Source: Riptortus pedestris (lineage: Eukaryota; Arthropoda; Insecta; Hemiptera; Alydidae). From it: a DNA stretch of 64,000 nt. This document shows, piece after piece, positions 33,640-45,514 of this stretch. The notes under the pieces were generated by a model. The model saw only the letters and a program-made list of their open reading frames with translations. It had not been told where the DNA came from and ran no database searches. The stretch lies in the NCBI GenBank assembly GCA_019009955.1, contig CM032233.1, positions 11,186,001-11,250,000 on the forward strand. The letters run 5' to 3'. How positions within the stretch are numbered: position 1 is the stretch's first letter; each line of letters begins with the position of its first letter. The position numbers and the translations under genes are program-made.

Positions 33640-34870
33640 GAACTGCCGGACCCCAGAGCAAAATATTCGTAACAGTCAGGCCCTAATTCACATTATTAAA
33701 AGTATTCCAGTGATTGCTAGGCCCCAGTCCTCACTGTCCAGAGTACTCCTATGGTTGCTAGACCATATGCCGCATTATCCAGAGTAGTCCCGGGACTACT
33801 ACACCACAGTCCACACTGCTTTCAGAGCTACCGGGACTGCCAGAGCCCAGTCCTCACTGTCTACAGAATTCCTGTGATTGTTAGACCGCAGTCCTCACTC
33901 CCCAGAGTACTCCTAGGGCTGCTAGACTATATGTCGCATTATCCAGAGTAGTACCGGGACTTCTACACCACAGTCCACGCTGCTCTCAGAGCTCCCGGGA
34001 CTGCCAGAGCCCAGTCCTCACTGTCTACAGAATTCCAGTGATTGTTAGACCGCAGTCCAAACTAGCCAGAGTACTCCTAGGGCTGCTAGACCACAGTGCG
34101 CATTATCCAGAGTAGTCCCGGGACTCCTACACCTCAGTCCACGCTGCTCTCAGAGTTCCCGGGACTGCCAGGAACATGTCTTCATTGTCCAAAGTATTCC
34201 TGTGAATGCTAGATACCAGTCCACACTAGCTAGAATAGTCCCAGAGCTGCTAGCCACAGTCTGGATTGTCCAGAGCAGTCCCGGGACTCCTACACCACAG
34301 TCCACGATGCTTTCAGAGCTCGCGGGACTGCCAGAGCCCAGTCCTCAATGTCTACAGAATTCCAGTGATTGCTCGACCACAGTCCACACTAGTCAGAGTA
34401 CTCCTAGGGCTGCTAGACCACAGTGCGCATTATCGAGAGTAGTCCCGGGACTCCTACACCACAGTCCACGCTGCTTTCAGAGCTCCCGGGACTGCCAGAG
34501 CCCAGTCCTCACTGTCTACAGAATTCCAGTGATTGCTAGACCGCAGTCCACACTAGCCAGAGTACTCCTAGGGCTGCTAGACCACAGTGCGCATTATCGA
34601 GAGTAGTCCCGGGACTCCTACACCACAGTTCACGCAGCTCTTAGGGAACTAGTGGGACTGCCGTACCCTAGATGCCACTACCAGAGTATTCCTGAGTCTA
34701 TCTGGGTCATGTCCACACTATCCAGAGGCCTGCCAGAACTTTCTGACACAAGTCAGTGCTATGTAAAAGCTCTCATGCTGCCAAACCTTATTACACTCTT
34801 ATCAACGAATTTGCACTTCTGCCAAGCCACACTGTCCAGAATCCTACATGTATAAATCTAAATCTCCTTC
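33640..34870. repeat. 41-bp satellite with 164-bp higher-order repeat
   Basis: About 30 monomers of 40-42 bp (typical end CTGCTAGACC ACAGTCC). In the core, four distinct monomers form a 164-bp unit: the CCAGAGCC-type block falls at 33841, 34005, 34169 (variant), 34332 and 34496. Monomers near both ends are more diverged than the core, as expected for homogenisation by unequal exchange. A 134-codon plus frame at 34202-34606 is incidental. Confidence 0.9.
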
Positions 34871-35660
34871 TATACCTTTGCAAACACCCACCCAATATAT
34901 TCCAATCTTTAATGCTTACTGTAATAGATACGTCTTTTGGTTACTAACACTTACCTATAAAACTTTAATGAGGAACCAACCTTCCACCTCATAGCTTGTA
35001 CCATCCTTCCAATGTTCATGTTTCCTCTGTCTTTTAAATTCAAAATGGGATTGATGAAAAAGGGTTAAAACAGCCTCCTTCCCTATTGAACGAATGAATA
35101 AATGCTTCCCATGTACCTTTTCCTCCCCGATACACACAGAACATTCCTTTCAAGTCTACCAGGATGGATTTTCTAGCGACTTACTTTGATGTCAATGGAA
35201 GCAGGAAAAATAATTAACGATATCAAGGTAACTCTAATGAAAATGTTGAATTATAGTAAGTAAGTGGAGAACCGTTGATGAGAACCAAACACAACGAATT
35301 TTGAAATGGGTTTGAGATGACCCAATGGAATTTGAAACCCCGATCGACGTCGAATCCTCGAACCATCAAAGGCTCCCTCAGCCTCACACCTCCTCGTACC
35401 TTCAAGCAATGTATCCCATAAACATACTCAACCTTTAGCATATTTGCAAACAATGTACTTAAATATATAATAATTTAATATATTAACGATATAGTTTTAT
35501 TTTATTATTATATTAAATAGCTTAATTATTGATTACATAAGGAAATTGGTCCATATATATCAGTGGTGGTTATTTGAGAGTTACAGATACACTTTTGATT
35601 AAATTTACAGAATTTCATCCAGCAACATATGTTGTGAAGTGCACGCATTTTTTATTTGAA
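34871..35660. other. Unassigned sequence with short minus-strand frames
   Basis: Minus frames of 60 codons (34955-35137) and 76 codons (35223-35453) show no recognised domain. Confidence 0.4.
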
Positions 35661-35662
35661 CG

Positions 35663-35950
35663 TTACGGATCTACAATTATTCTTGTATAGCATTTTTTCT
35701 CCAAGACGATAATTAATGGAGTTATTTGGATTGTTTTTGTATTTAGTCTCTTGTAAATCCAACTCCTACCAATGTAACTTTCCTTTATACCAAGGCGCTC
35801 ATCCTTTATTTGGTGACCCAACAGACAGTCAAAATAAATTTTATAACACTGTCTCATAAAGGGAGTAATGTTCCACCTTTGAGCCTTGTGAGTAGTTTCA
35901 CCGCACACGTAATAAAAGTCATCGAGGTGGTCCCCCAGCTGTCTAGACAT
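35663..35950 (-). pseudogene. Relic of an uncharacterised arthropod repetitive protein (YVCGE type)
   Basis: A 95-codon frame has LDDFYYVCGE, then QRWNITPFMRQCYKIYFDC, then a LLGHQIKDE stretch. I recall this pattern (FYYVCGE..T..QR..LTP...KCYELYFGCKVGDQDK) as the start of a repetitive uncharacterised protein common in arthropod genomes. The cysteines would fit a zinc-binding fold. The expected next block (WAPHICC) is absent, so the piece is truncated. Function unknown. The family match is from memory. Confidence 0.5.
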
Positions 35951-36000
35951 AATGAAAACTAAGCCACTTCATTTATAATGCTCAACATTTATAATGTAAC

Positions 36001-36900
36001 TAGCCAAGGTACCCGGCTTCGCTCGGGAAGTCATTTGAGGCGGTAAGATTCTATTTTGTTTTTGGGAAAGCTTCTACGTGTACAACTGCTCTTCCCGTCT
36101 GGGCGCATCTCTTTTTTCCCGTAAGGGTCCGATTTGAAGAATAAATGAAAATAAGTCTCTTAATCATTCCCTCTCCTCTGTTTGACACACCGTGAATAAT
36201 TCAAATCATAATCATGGATAGCATTTATTATAATTAAACATTATCTATAATGTACGTTTTTTGTATAAACAATCTAGATAATATGCTCAGCGATGCCCGT
36301 CGTTGACTGACTAATGACTAACATTCCGAGTTTTGTTAAGTTCGGTTCAATCGTCAGTGCCCAACAAAATTGTTGGCTTCCGATAGTTTTTAGTGTATAT
36401 CTCGGTTATACTTTGTTATACGACAAAAATGAATATAACAAAAGTTACTTTAAATAACAAAATAAACAACTTGTGCCATGTGCATATTTGAAGAAAAACC
36501 AATAGAAAACGAAATACCGCTATTTTTAATTTTCGGCCTCCCTTACAACCCCCACTCCTGCCCGTTCCTATAAATGTTAGTATGGCTTATTATAATGAAA
36601 GCGTTAGTGCTAATACACGTACCGAGTTTTATTTATTTCGGTTGTCTTTTGTGCCAAATAAAATTGTTGACTCCCGCTATAATTTTTAGCGTATGACGCC
36701 TTTTAGACTTCGGTATACGACGATAGTGTATATAACAAAAGTTACTCTAAATAACAAAATAAACAACTTTTGTTATGTGCATATTTGCCGAAACCCCAAT
36801 AGGAAACGAAATACCACAAATTTTAATTTCAGCCCTCCCTTATAACCCCCACTCCTGCCCGTCCCTAGAAATGCTGCTATTTTCGTACGACCAACAAACT
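36001..36900 (+). repeat. Element C with two internal units (subfamily b start)
   Basis: Starts CTAGCCAAGGTACCCGGCTT. Two copies of the internal unit (GTTACT..AAATAACAAAATAAACAACT) begin at about 36442 and 36756. Each carries CCCCCACTCCTGCCCGT and CTTATTATAATGAAAGCG-like blocks. The 3' tail is missing. Confidence 0.8.
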
Positions 36901-36904
36901 TCAG

Positions 36905-37690
36905 AGAAAAACGTCCGTCACGGGGGGGGGGGGCTGCGTTAACTAAGCAGATATTCCACATGCTGGTAAGACACACCACTGATATCTCCCCACATATTCT
37001 GATTGAATACCAGAAAGTAGGAATTTCTCACTTAATATTTAAGTTTCGAAAAAATGTATAGATCAATAATTGGAGAGCATCAATATTTTAACAAGATTAT
37101 TTCTTTAACTCCTCATAATAACACAGATATTGGGAATTTTCGAATCCCCAATTTCTAATATGATCTTTAGTGTTGACTGCAACATTTAAATATCGAGTAT
37201 TATATAGATGCAATAAACATTTACGAGACAAGAATTTAACATCTTAATTGATGACATCTCACAACGAATTTGTATGTATCTCACAAACTTCAATGAGAAA
37301 AATATTTAGTATTTTAGAATGAGAAGGTTCATGTAATAACAGCATATGACATGAGTAGGAGTTTGGATTTGCTGAAGGCTGAAAATTAAAAATTTCAAAT
37401 ATCTCGGTTAATATTCATATTAGAAAAAATAAGCATATAACAACGTTCATAGACAAATAAATTTGAAATAATATTAGTTCTATACAATATTTCGAGCCGA
37501 CGTATAATAATGGAGATATTTAGGATTTTCGAAATTTCTCCCCTAACCCCTCCCCCCTCCCACGGATCCGATTTCAGCCGTTAATGAACTTGATCTTCCT
37601 TTTTACATAAAACGATTAAATACCGATTTTGATAACGATAAAACAAAACTTATGACGACTAGAGGGGTAACTAACTTATATATATATATG

Positions 37691-37757
<67 letters not shown>
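36905..37757 (-). repeat. Element A pieces ending in a long (TA)n
   Basis: A hairpin-end fragment (36905-37010) with an expanded G-run, an A-related diverged block (37015-37380), then a reverse middle (37380-37675) and (TA)n (37678-37757). Confidence 0.7.
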
Positions 37758-37763
<6 letters not shown>

Positions 37764-37970
37764 AAGTTACCCGGGAATTCATATGAGCCTGAATGATGGT
37801 ATTTTTTTGCCAAGGCTTTACTTTGCACAATATTTTGACATTTCTCCGTCCAAGTTAGGGTTTATACCCGTCGTTGCTGTGGATTTGTTAACAATAAAAT
37901 TATTTGTTATGTAAGGCTTCACTGTCCTCAATATTTTTATATTTCCCGTCTCCTGTGCATTTAGTCTTGA
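37758..37970 (+). repeat. Element C, 5' fragment (subfamily a)
   Basis: ACCCGGGAATTCATATGAG, GGCTTTACTTTGCACAATAT and CCCGTCTCCTGTGCATT match the starts at 46551, 51394 and 55531. Confidence 0.75.
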
Positions 37971-37973
37971 TTG

Positions 37974-38750
37974 TAAACTGTATATTCATATTGCTACATA
38001 GTGTGTTTAGTAAAGCACATCATATATTAACGGAACAGAGTAAATAAATACCAGAAATAACTGGGTGCACCCCCCAGCGTTCATCTTTTTAAATTATTTA
38101 TTTATGATAACTAAACAAATTCATATTCCTGAAAATAACACTACATTGCTAAAAGTATAAGCATCAAGTAGAATGTGAACATAGACCAATATGAAGTTGG
38201 CAGGGAAGCTGCAGAACTGATAGGACAAAGGAAGCATCCCACACCTCCCTATGCTCAGTGGTGTCAAGCTACCACTTATTTAGGATCTCAATCTTTTAAT
38301 ACAATAAATTATATTAACAAATTCGATTGCATTATCTTTACAACACTAAAACTGTGTGTACAAATGATTTCCACGTTTTAATTAAATAAAGTATAAAATA
38401 CACTTAGGGCAAACTGGCGTTTCCCATGAATTAATGTTTGGGAGAAGAGAAGGGGGGCAGTATACTTTACTTAGTGCAATCTGTTACTGGCTGTTTTAGG
38501 ACGCCATAACCGCTATTAAAAATACTCTTTTGTAAGTCTCCATTGTAAACTGTATATTCATATTGGTATATAGTGTGTTTAGTAAAGCACATCATATATT
38601 AACGGAGCAGAGTAAATAAATACCAGAAATAACTGGGTGCACCCCCCCCCCAAGCGTTCATCTTTTTAAATTATTTATTTATGATAATTAAACAAATTCA
38701 CATTCCTGAGCATAACTCTACATTGCTTAAAGTATAAGCATCAAGTAACA
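37974..38750. repeat. About 200-bp direct repeats, 572 bp apart
   Basis: 37974-38172 and 38546-38750 are near-identical (TGTAAACTGTATATTCATAT to AGTATAAGCATCAAGTA). The 370-bp interval contains a 68-codon plus frame (38175-38381) with no recognised domain. The repeats begin TG and end CA, but no primer-binding site, purine tract or target duplication was seen, so an LTR interpretation is weak. Confidence 0.8.
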
Positions 38751-38755
38751 TGTAA

Positions 38756-38757
<2 letters not shown>

Positions 38758-38813
<56 letters not shown>

Positions 38814-38925
38814 GAACAGACCTCATTTTCATAATCTAGGTAGAATTGATGGACATTTGAGGAACTTTTTCGAAAATCATGCCATTAGTACAGTCTCAAT
38901 AGCTGATTTTCCTTAAGGGAACTTA
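38758..38925 (-). repeat. (TA)n and element A distal arm
   Basis: (TA)n at 38758-38807 is followed by TTTTGAACAGACCTCATTTT to GATTTTCCTTAAGGG. 38926-39306 is unassigned. Confidence 0.7.
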
Positions 38926-39306
38926 GCTGTCCTAAGAAAATTAGACGTGGTTAAGAGAATCTAATCAGCACACAAAAATACGTGTAAGGTCACCAAACAA
39001 CATCTCAAGGACAAAATCATTATTGACCAGCATACTTGAAGATTGTTATGATGCCCATTAATCACAATGACAACAATAGCATCATCATATAGTTGGTAAT
39101 CGATATAAGAAGAAATACGTAGCTTCGTGGGATAAATCAATAATATATTGAGGGGTCTATATATAGCCCAAGGTTGGAAGGACTGACAATATTGAGCTGA
39201 GAGTAACGACCTACTAGCGGCAGATAGGGATGGTTCATCGCACATAACTCTTATAACACTATCAGAATGGAATTTAGCCACTCCAACCTTCTCCCTTTCC
39301 CCCATG

Positions 39307-40155
39307 TCAGCTGTTGACGAGGAACTCATGACTCCGTTTTTGAAAAATTCCTTCACATGTCCATTATCCGACAGGACGAGAATGAAGTCCGTTGACAATT
39401 TAAAAAGTCCGCCACGCAGGGGCTGCGTAAACTAAACAGATTTCCCAAGTGAAGTTTTACAATAGAGAAATCTGCATATTGCTAACACTTATCACCACAG
39501 TGAGTAAATACAAACGGTAATGAGAAATATTTCAGTTAATTTTAATAAGCTCCCAACAGAAACGGCTTCCGAGTTATAAACATATAGGTCTCCCAACCAA
39601 TCAGAGCTGAACAGATAGATAGACATATTCTTCACCGGAAATAAATAAAATTACTGATATATATCTGAATATAACTCATTACCTTATCAAAGCAAACTAT
39701 TTACTATATCTAGAACTGCAATTTATAATGAATCAGAATAATTTATATTTTAATAACTCAAATTTTAGTAGTGCAAGAACTGAAGAAGGAGGGGGGGGGG
39801 CGGATGAACAGAACGTATTTGCATATATCTCAAAGGGTAAAAGCTTACACGACAAGAACGGTTAGAAAAAGCTTACACGAGAGCTGAACAGTTACGGAAA
39901 TGGCCGAAATAATCCGGAAACGTACGACAATACCCGATCACACACACTTAATAAAAATGCAAATATCTCGGTTAAAATTTAAGATAGAGAATAAATGTAT
40001 ATAACAATATTTATAGAAAATTTAATTTGCAATAAGATTGGTTCTATATATTTTTTCGATCCGACGTATAGTAACGGAGATGTCGAATTTTCGAAGATAC
40101 CCCTCTAAACCCCCCCCCCTCTTCAACCCCAGTCCGATTTCAGCCGTTAACTAAC
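39307..40155. repeat. Element A 5' fragment then long reverse copy
   Basis: 39307-39397 is a degraded plus 5' arm. 39402-40155 is a reverse long-form copy starting AAGTCCGCCACGCAGGGGCT and ending GATTTCAGCCGTTAACTAAC before its (TA)n would begin. Confidence 0.75.
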
Positions 40156-40727
40156 TCTTTTAGCAGATTTCCCTCGAGGGAAATCAACTATTGAGGTCGT
40201 ACTCATGACGCGATTTTCGAAAAATTTCTTCAAATGTCCATCGATCCTACCCAGGACATGACGAAAATGAGGTCCGTTCAAAATTGTATATATATATATA
40301 TATTTGTCTGTTAACACTCTAGCGGTCGCAATTTTTGTTTGATCGTTACCAAACTCGATATTTAAACGTTTTATGCAAAAAGACAGATCAAGTTCGTTAA
40401 TGGGTGAAATCGGACCAGGGAGGTGGGTTTAGAGGGGGATTTTTGAAAATACGAAATATCTCCGTTACCATACGTCGGATCAAAAAATTGTATAGAACCA
40501 ATCTTATTGCAAATTACATTTACTATAAATACTGTTCTATACATTTATTCTCTATCTTTAATATTAACCGTGATATTTGCATTTTTATTAAGTGTAACGG
40601 ACGTGTGAGTTTCCCGCCAAAAGCTAGTTCGGCCGTAACTCTTGGGCTCTCGTATGGAGATTTCTCTATTGTATTACTTCACGTGGGAAATCTGCTTAGT
40701 TTACGCAGCCCCTGCGTGACGGACTTT
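40155..40727 (+). repeat. Element A, complete short-form copy
   Basis: CTCTTTTAGCAGATTTCCCT start, short (TA)n, CACTCTAGCGGTCGC, CCGCCAAAAGCTAGTTCGGC, GGGAAATCTGCTTAG and hairpin ending GACGGACTTTTT. 573 bp. Confidence 0.85.
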
Positions 40728-40734
40728 TTACTTA

Positions 40735-40798
40735 AAACACTTATATATCGAGTTTCGTAACGATTAAACAAAACTTGCGATCGCTAGAGTGGTAACAG

Positions 40799-40860
<62 letters not shown>

Positions 40861-41018
40861 ATATATATTATATTATATAATTATTTGAGTGGTCATCATT
40901 TTCGTCATCTACTAGGTAGGAATCGATGGACATTTGAAGAAAAATTTCGAAAATTGTGTCATGAGAATGACCTCAATAGCTGATTTCCCTCAAGGGAAAT
41001 ACTGCTAAAATGAGGAAA
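40735..41018 (-). repeat. Element A, distal half, reverse
   Basis: TATCGAGTTTCGTAACG, CGCTAGAGTGG, (TA)n at 40802-40850, GGACATTTGAAG, and GATTTCCCTCAAGGGAAAT at the end. 41019-41392 holds only weak element A similarity. Confidence 0.75.
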
Positions 41019-41392
41019 TATCGTATTTGTTATTAGCTTAAATTAGACCTGGAATAGTGGGGGTTTAGAAAAGATTTATGTTATTATCGTAACGTCGGAT
41101 TGGAAAATGTTATTGAACCAATCTTGTTCAACTTCTGATAACCTACAATTGTTGTTCTATGAATATTTTCGAAATTCGAGTATGAAGCGGGCGTGACGGA
41201 TTTTTGATCTTGCTATCAGTGCAACATCATCAGCATATCTGGTGCAATGAACTGATTTCCCGTTAAACCTCCGATAATTCCATTCATTTTCCTTATTGCC
41301 TCTTTAATGAATACAATCAACTGCCTTATCCTACAATATTTTTTTATTCTGGCTTCCCTTTTAGATTCGATAATAATGATTTTAGCTGTCCT

Positions 41393-42212
41393 TTAGCAGA
41401 TTTCTCTTATGGGAAATCAGCTATTGAGTCCAACTCATGATGCGATGATCAACAATTTATTTTCAAATGTGCATTCATCCTGCGCAGAAGATGTCGAAAA
41501 TGAGGTCCGTTCAAAACTATATATAAAGATCGAGTTCCATAATGGCTGAAACTGGACCAGATGGGGGTTTTAGGGGGGAATTTCAAAAATTCCATATATT
41601 TCCGTAATTATACGTCGGATCGAAACATTGCATAGAACTAATCTTATTGCGAATTAAATTACCTATAACGTCGTATTTGTAATTGAGTGAAATCGGACCT
41701 TGAATATTGGGGGTTTAGAGTGGTTTTCTTTGACGGAAACATCCGAAAACTAGTTCGGCTCTCGAGAAATAGGTGTAGAGGCTCCTGTAAGTTTTTACTT
41801 TGTGAGATATGTGTAAATACGTTCTGTTATCCCCCCCCTTCTTTAGTTCTTGGATTACTAAAATTTGACTTATTAAAATATAAATTATTCTGATTCATTA
41901 TAAATTGCAGTACTAGATATAGTAAATAGTTAGCAATAAAGTTAATATGTTATGTTCAGATATATAACAGTAATTGTTTTTTCATTCCGGTGAAGAATAT
42001 TTTCAGTTCAGCTCTGAGTGGTTGGCAGACCTATTGTTTACAATTCAGAAGCCGTTTCCTTTGGGAGCTTATTAAAATTAACTGAAAGATTTCTCATGAC
42101 CGTTTGTATTTATTCACGTTGGTGTTAATTGATGCCAGTATGTAGATTTCTCAATTGTACAACTTCACGTGGAAAATCTGCTTAGTTTACGGAGTCCCTG
42201 CGTGACGGACTG
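41393..42212 (+). repeat. Element A, rearranged long-form copy
   Basis: TTTAGCAGATTTCTCTTATG at the start; no (TA)n; an internal duplication of the GGCTGAAACTGGACC/GAGTGAAATCGGACC block; terminal hairpin TTTACGGAGTCCCTGCGTGA and GACGGACT. Confidence 0.75.
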
Positions 42213-42758
42213 TTTTGGTTTGATTGACATGATATTCGATATTTAAACGTTTTATTTAAAAACGAAGTTCGTTAATGTCTGGAATCTGGTTTGGAGTCCT
42301 GTAATTTCTAAAATTCGAAATATAATGGAAAAAGTATATAGAACCAATCTTATTGCAAATTTTATGTCCTATATATATTCAAACTGGGATTGAGCGAGCA
42401 GGAAGGGGGTTTCTCCGCTCCCGACGACCCAACATTCAGGAATAATCCCTCGTTTTCTCCTGACATCTAGCGGATATCCTTGTAACTATTTGCAGTCCAA
42501 TCTCTCAGAGTATGAATGACATAATTCAGCAAATGTTTTATAGAAAACGAAAATATTGGTCTTATCCTATTACGTTTTAGGCTGAAATCGGCCTGGGGGG
42601 TGGGGGTTAGAGGGGGAAGAATTGAAAACTCGAAATATCGTTATAATCCTTCGGATGAAAAAATGTTACATGGAGAATGTTGGGGAAATTTTAATTTTCA
42701 GCTATTGTTATATATATGTTATCTCTTACTCTAATATTAGCGGAGTTATATGTATTTC
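42213..42758. other. Mostly unassigned, weak element A pieces
   Basis: 42390-42545 is a GC-richer stretch (CGAGCAGGAAGGGGGTTTC) unlike other repeats here. The flanks carry degraded element A blocks. Confidence 0.4.
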
Positions 42759-44061
42759 TTTTAGCAGATTTTCCTTAAGGGAAATCAGCTCTTGAGGTTG
42801 TACTCATGCTATTCAAATGTCCATCAATCCTACCTAGAAGATGAAGTCCGTTCAAAATTGTGCGTGTATATCTATATTTGTCTGTTACCTCTCTAGTGGT
42901 CGTAATTATTGTTTGGTCGTTACCAAAGTCGATAATTAGTCGTTTTATGTAAAGAGAAAGATCAAGTTCGATAACGGCTGAAATCGGACCCGGGGAAGGG
43001 GGTTACTATACACTGTACGTTGGATCGAAAAAGTGCATAGAACCAATCTTATTGCAAACTAAATGTACTATAAATATTTTTTTCTGTAATCGTTGAATAA
43101 TGGTAACATTACTAAACTGAAATGAGTGAAGAAAGTGAAACATTTTGCAATAGAGTGAAGAAAGTGAATTGCCTTCTTAATTAGTAATAAGTATAAATTA
43201 AAAAATAATTTGAAGTTGGAAATTAAAAGCTTTTAAATGTTTCTTAACATTGTAAGAATTTATTTTAACAAAATAAATTGAAATGTGAATGAATTATTGG
43301 TGGAAATAATCAATATATTTTAAAATTTAAATATAATAATAATTACCTTCCTTGTTTATAACCGCACTACTTCACAATCATCACTAGTTGTTTTATAACT
43401 ACGCTTATAACCTTTCACAACCATGGTTATAGCCTACCAACAACATACCATAATCTTCACAACATCCTAATTTTGTTCATATTCTGGTTAGATCTGATCA
43501 TGTATTACACGATTACAGAAAAAATTTAATATTAATAGTCTCGAGAAATTACCACACTCGCTTCGCTCGTGAGGGTAAACGTTTCACTCGAGTTGTAAAA
43601 TGATCTACTTTCGTCACTTGTATAATAAATAACTATTATATACTCATGTTGCATAAACAATACGCTGTTATATAATAAACCACTTTATTCGAAGCTTAAA
43701 TACCAAATATTGTTTTCGAGAGACCTTTAATATACGAGATACAAGCAAATATGTTCTGGTGACCATCCCCCTGTCTTAAGTTCTTGGACTACTGAAATTT
43801 GATTGATTGAGGTAAAACTTATTCATTATAAATTACAGTACTAGATATAGTAAATAGTTTTCAATAAAATTAATACGTTACATTGCGATATATTTCAGTA
43901 ATTGTTTTTCTTTTCTGTGAAAATTTACTGAAACATTTCTTATTACCGTTAGTATTTATTTACTTAATATTCACGGTGGTGTTGTGTTACCAGTGTGTAA
44001 ATTTTTCTATTGTTAAACTTCAGGAAATCTGCTTAGTTTACGCAGTCCCTGCGAGACAGAC
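42759..44061 (+). repeat. Element A, long form, interrupted by element E
   Basis: CTTTTAGCAGATTTTCCTTA to TTTACGCAGTCCCTGCGAG, broken at 43080-43636 by element E after AAATGTACTATAAATATT. Confidence 0.8.
43080..43636. mobile_element. Element E, copy 2 (inserted in element A)
   Basis: Same order and near-identical sequence to 20456-21062, starting TTTTTTCTGTAATCGTTG and ending CACTTGTATAATAAATAACT. High identity between copies suggests recent activity. Confidence 0.75.
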
Positions 44062-44852
44062 GTTTATCAACATTTAATAGAAACAAATAGATTACATTTC
44101 ATTTTACCTCCTAGGCACGACTGATGAAGATTTGAATTGTTTTTCGAAAATAGTGTCGTGAGTATAATTTCAATGTCTGATTTATCTTAAGGGAAATATG
44201 CTAATAGGAGTTAGTCTATTAAATTTTTAATTTAATTTTGAGGCGATTGTAAATGGAATAACGTGATAAGTATAGTGTTGTCAGCTGTTGCCAATAATTT
44301 CTAAGGATTATGCAATAGTTTCTCTTAATGATTGTTCTGATTACCTAAGGTAGTTGGTCTCACTTACTCCAATTAATTGAATAGGTATTGTACTTAGAAT
44401 TAAATCTATTGCTTTTATATAATACTCTAGCTCAGGTAACCGAGCCCGACTTTGCTCAGGAAATTATTTCTAGGAATAATATTGGTATTTTTTTATTTAT
44501 TTATTTTTCTTTTTTTTGAAAAGCTCTATTATGCACAATATTTTTACATTTCCTCTCAGTGTGAATGACTATAGCGAATTTCTAATGTTCTATAAATAGT
44601 CTATGTACTTTTTTTCTCTACCTTGATTATTTACCTAGTTATTTGCATTTTTTTAGTTTTTGGCCTTCAGTAAACCCCATTCCAACTCATGCCATATTAA
44701 TAATAAGCTGTTTTATTATGGAGCACTTTATTTGAAGTCTAAATACCTTATATTATTTTCATTGAACTTTTTCGTCTTCAGATAAATGCGTATACGTGAC
44801 GCACGTTGGAAATTTGCTTAGTTAACGCAGCCCCTGCGTGACTGACTTTTTT
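44062..44852. repeat. Degraded element A and element C pieces
   Basis: 44095-44205 is a reverse element A distal arm. 44427-44560 is a degraded element C start (TAGCTCAGGTAACCGAGC). 44560-44852 is a shortened plus element A ending GCGTGACTGACTTTTTT. 44206-44426 is unassigned. Confidence 0.6.
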
Positions 44853-45282
44853 AAACGGGCCTAATTGTCTTCATCTCCTGTGTAGGTTCCATGGACATTT
44901 ACAGAATTTTTCCCAAATGAGTACGACCTCAGGCGTTGAGGGAATTCTACTAATAATCATGATTCTATTCTTTTGCCAATGTTCGCCTGTAATGGCTCAG
45001 CTAGAAGGACCTAGAATCTATAATTATTTTGCAAAATAGTAGAGTTGCTCAAGCCTGAGGAGTAGAAAAAGATAGAGGGGGCATCGTCCGTGAAGAGGGT
45101 CGGCGGGGCAAAGACCCCAGGGGCCAGCAATAGGAAGTTATTCTCATATCTAGGGGGAGACCTTGGGGCAGGTGGGCTCCCCTCCACTCCGCCCTCAGCT
45201 GGCCTATCCTCGCCTCTCTTTATTTAACACTCACACCAATTTCATTTCAACCATTAGCGCTGCCATAACTAAGAATGAAAAG
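44853..45282. other. Element A scrap then GC-rich unassigned sequence
   Basis: 44853-44950 is a reverse distal arm. 45050-45220 is markedly GC-rich (GGCGGGGCAAAGACCCCAGG) with no recognised coding frame. Confidence 0.45.
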
Positions 45283-45452
45283 AAGTCCGTCACGCAGGGG
45301 CTGCGTAAACTAGACAGATTTCCCGCGTGAAGTTTAACAATAGATAATTCTACATACCGGTAACACAACACCGCCGTGAGTATTAAGTGAATAAATACAA
45401 ACGATAATAAGAAAGCTTCCGACGGAAAGCATCTGAAATGTAAACTAATAAG
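45283..45452 (-). repeat. Element A, hairpin-end fragment
   Basis: GTCCGTCACGCAGGGGCTGC, TTTCCCGCGTGAAG and GAGTATTAAGTGAATAAATA; truncated at CTAATAAGGTTTTT. Confidence 0.75.
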
Positions 45453-45514
45453 GTTTTTCAAAATGTCTCGCTGGGCGGATCCGACCCGCGGGCTGGTTGT
45501 TGCCCACATATGCT
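45453..45514 (-). mobile_element. hAT-type terminal fragment
   Basis: Read on the minus strand it gives CAGCATATGTGGGCAACAAC and then CAGCCCGCGGG, resembling the CAG(G/C)..TGGGCAACA..CCGCGGG ends of hAT elements. Only one end is present. Confidence 0.45.

Noticed and set aside
33640..34870. CRISPR-like or coding repeat array (134-codon frame)
   Set aside because: There are no spacers, the 41-bp period breaks the frame, and the four-type order fits a satellite.
37974..38750. LTR retrotransposon
   Set aside because: No protein, primer-binding site, polypurine tract or target duplication. Reported only as direct repeats.
38961..39398. 145-codon minus ORF as a gene
   Set aside because: Its N-terminal third is translated element A 5' arm and the remainder has no recognisable features.
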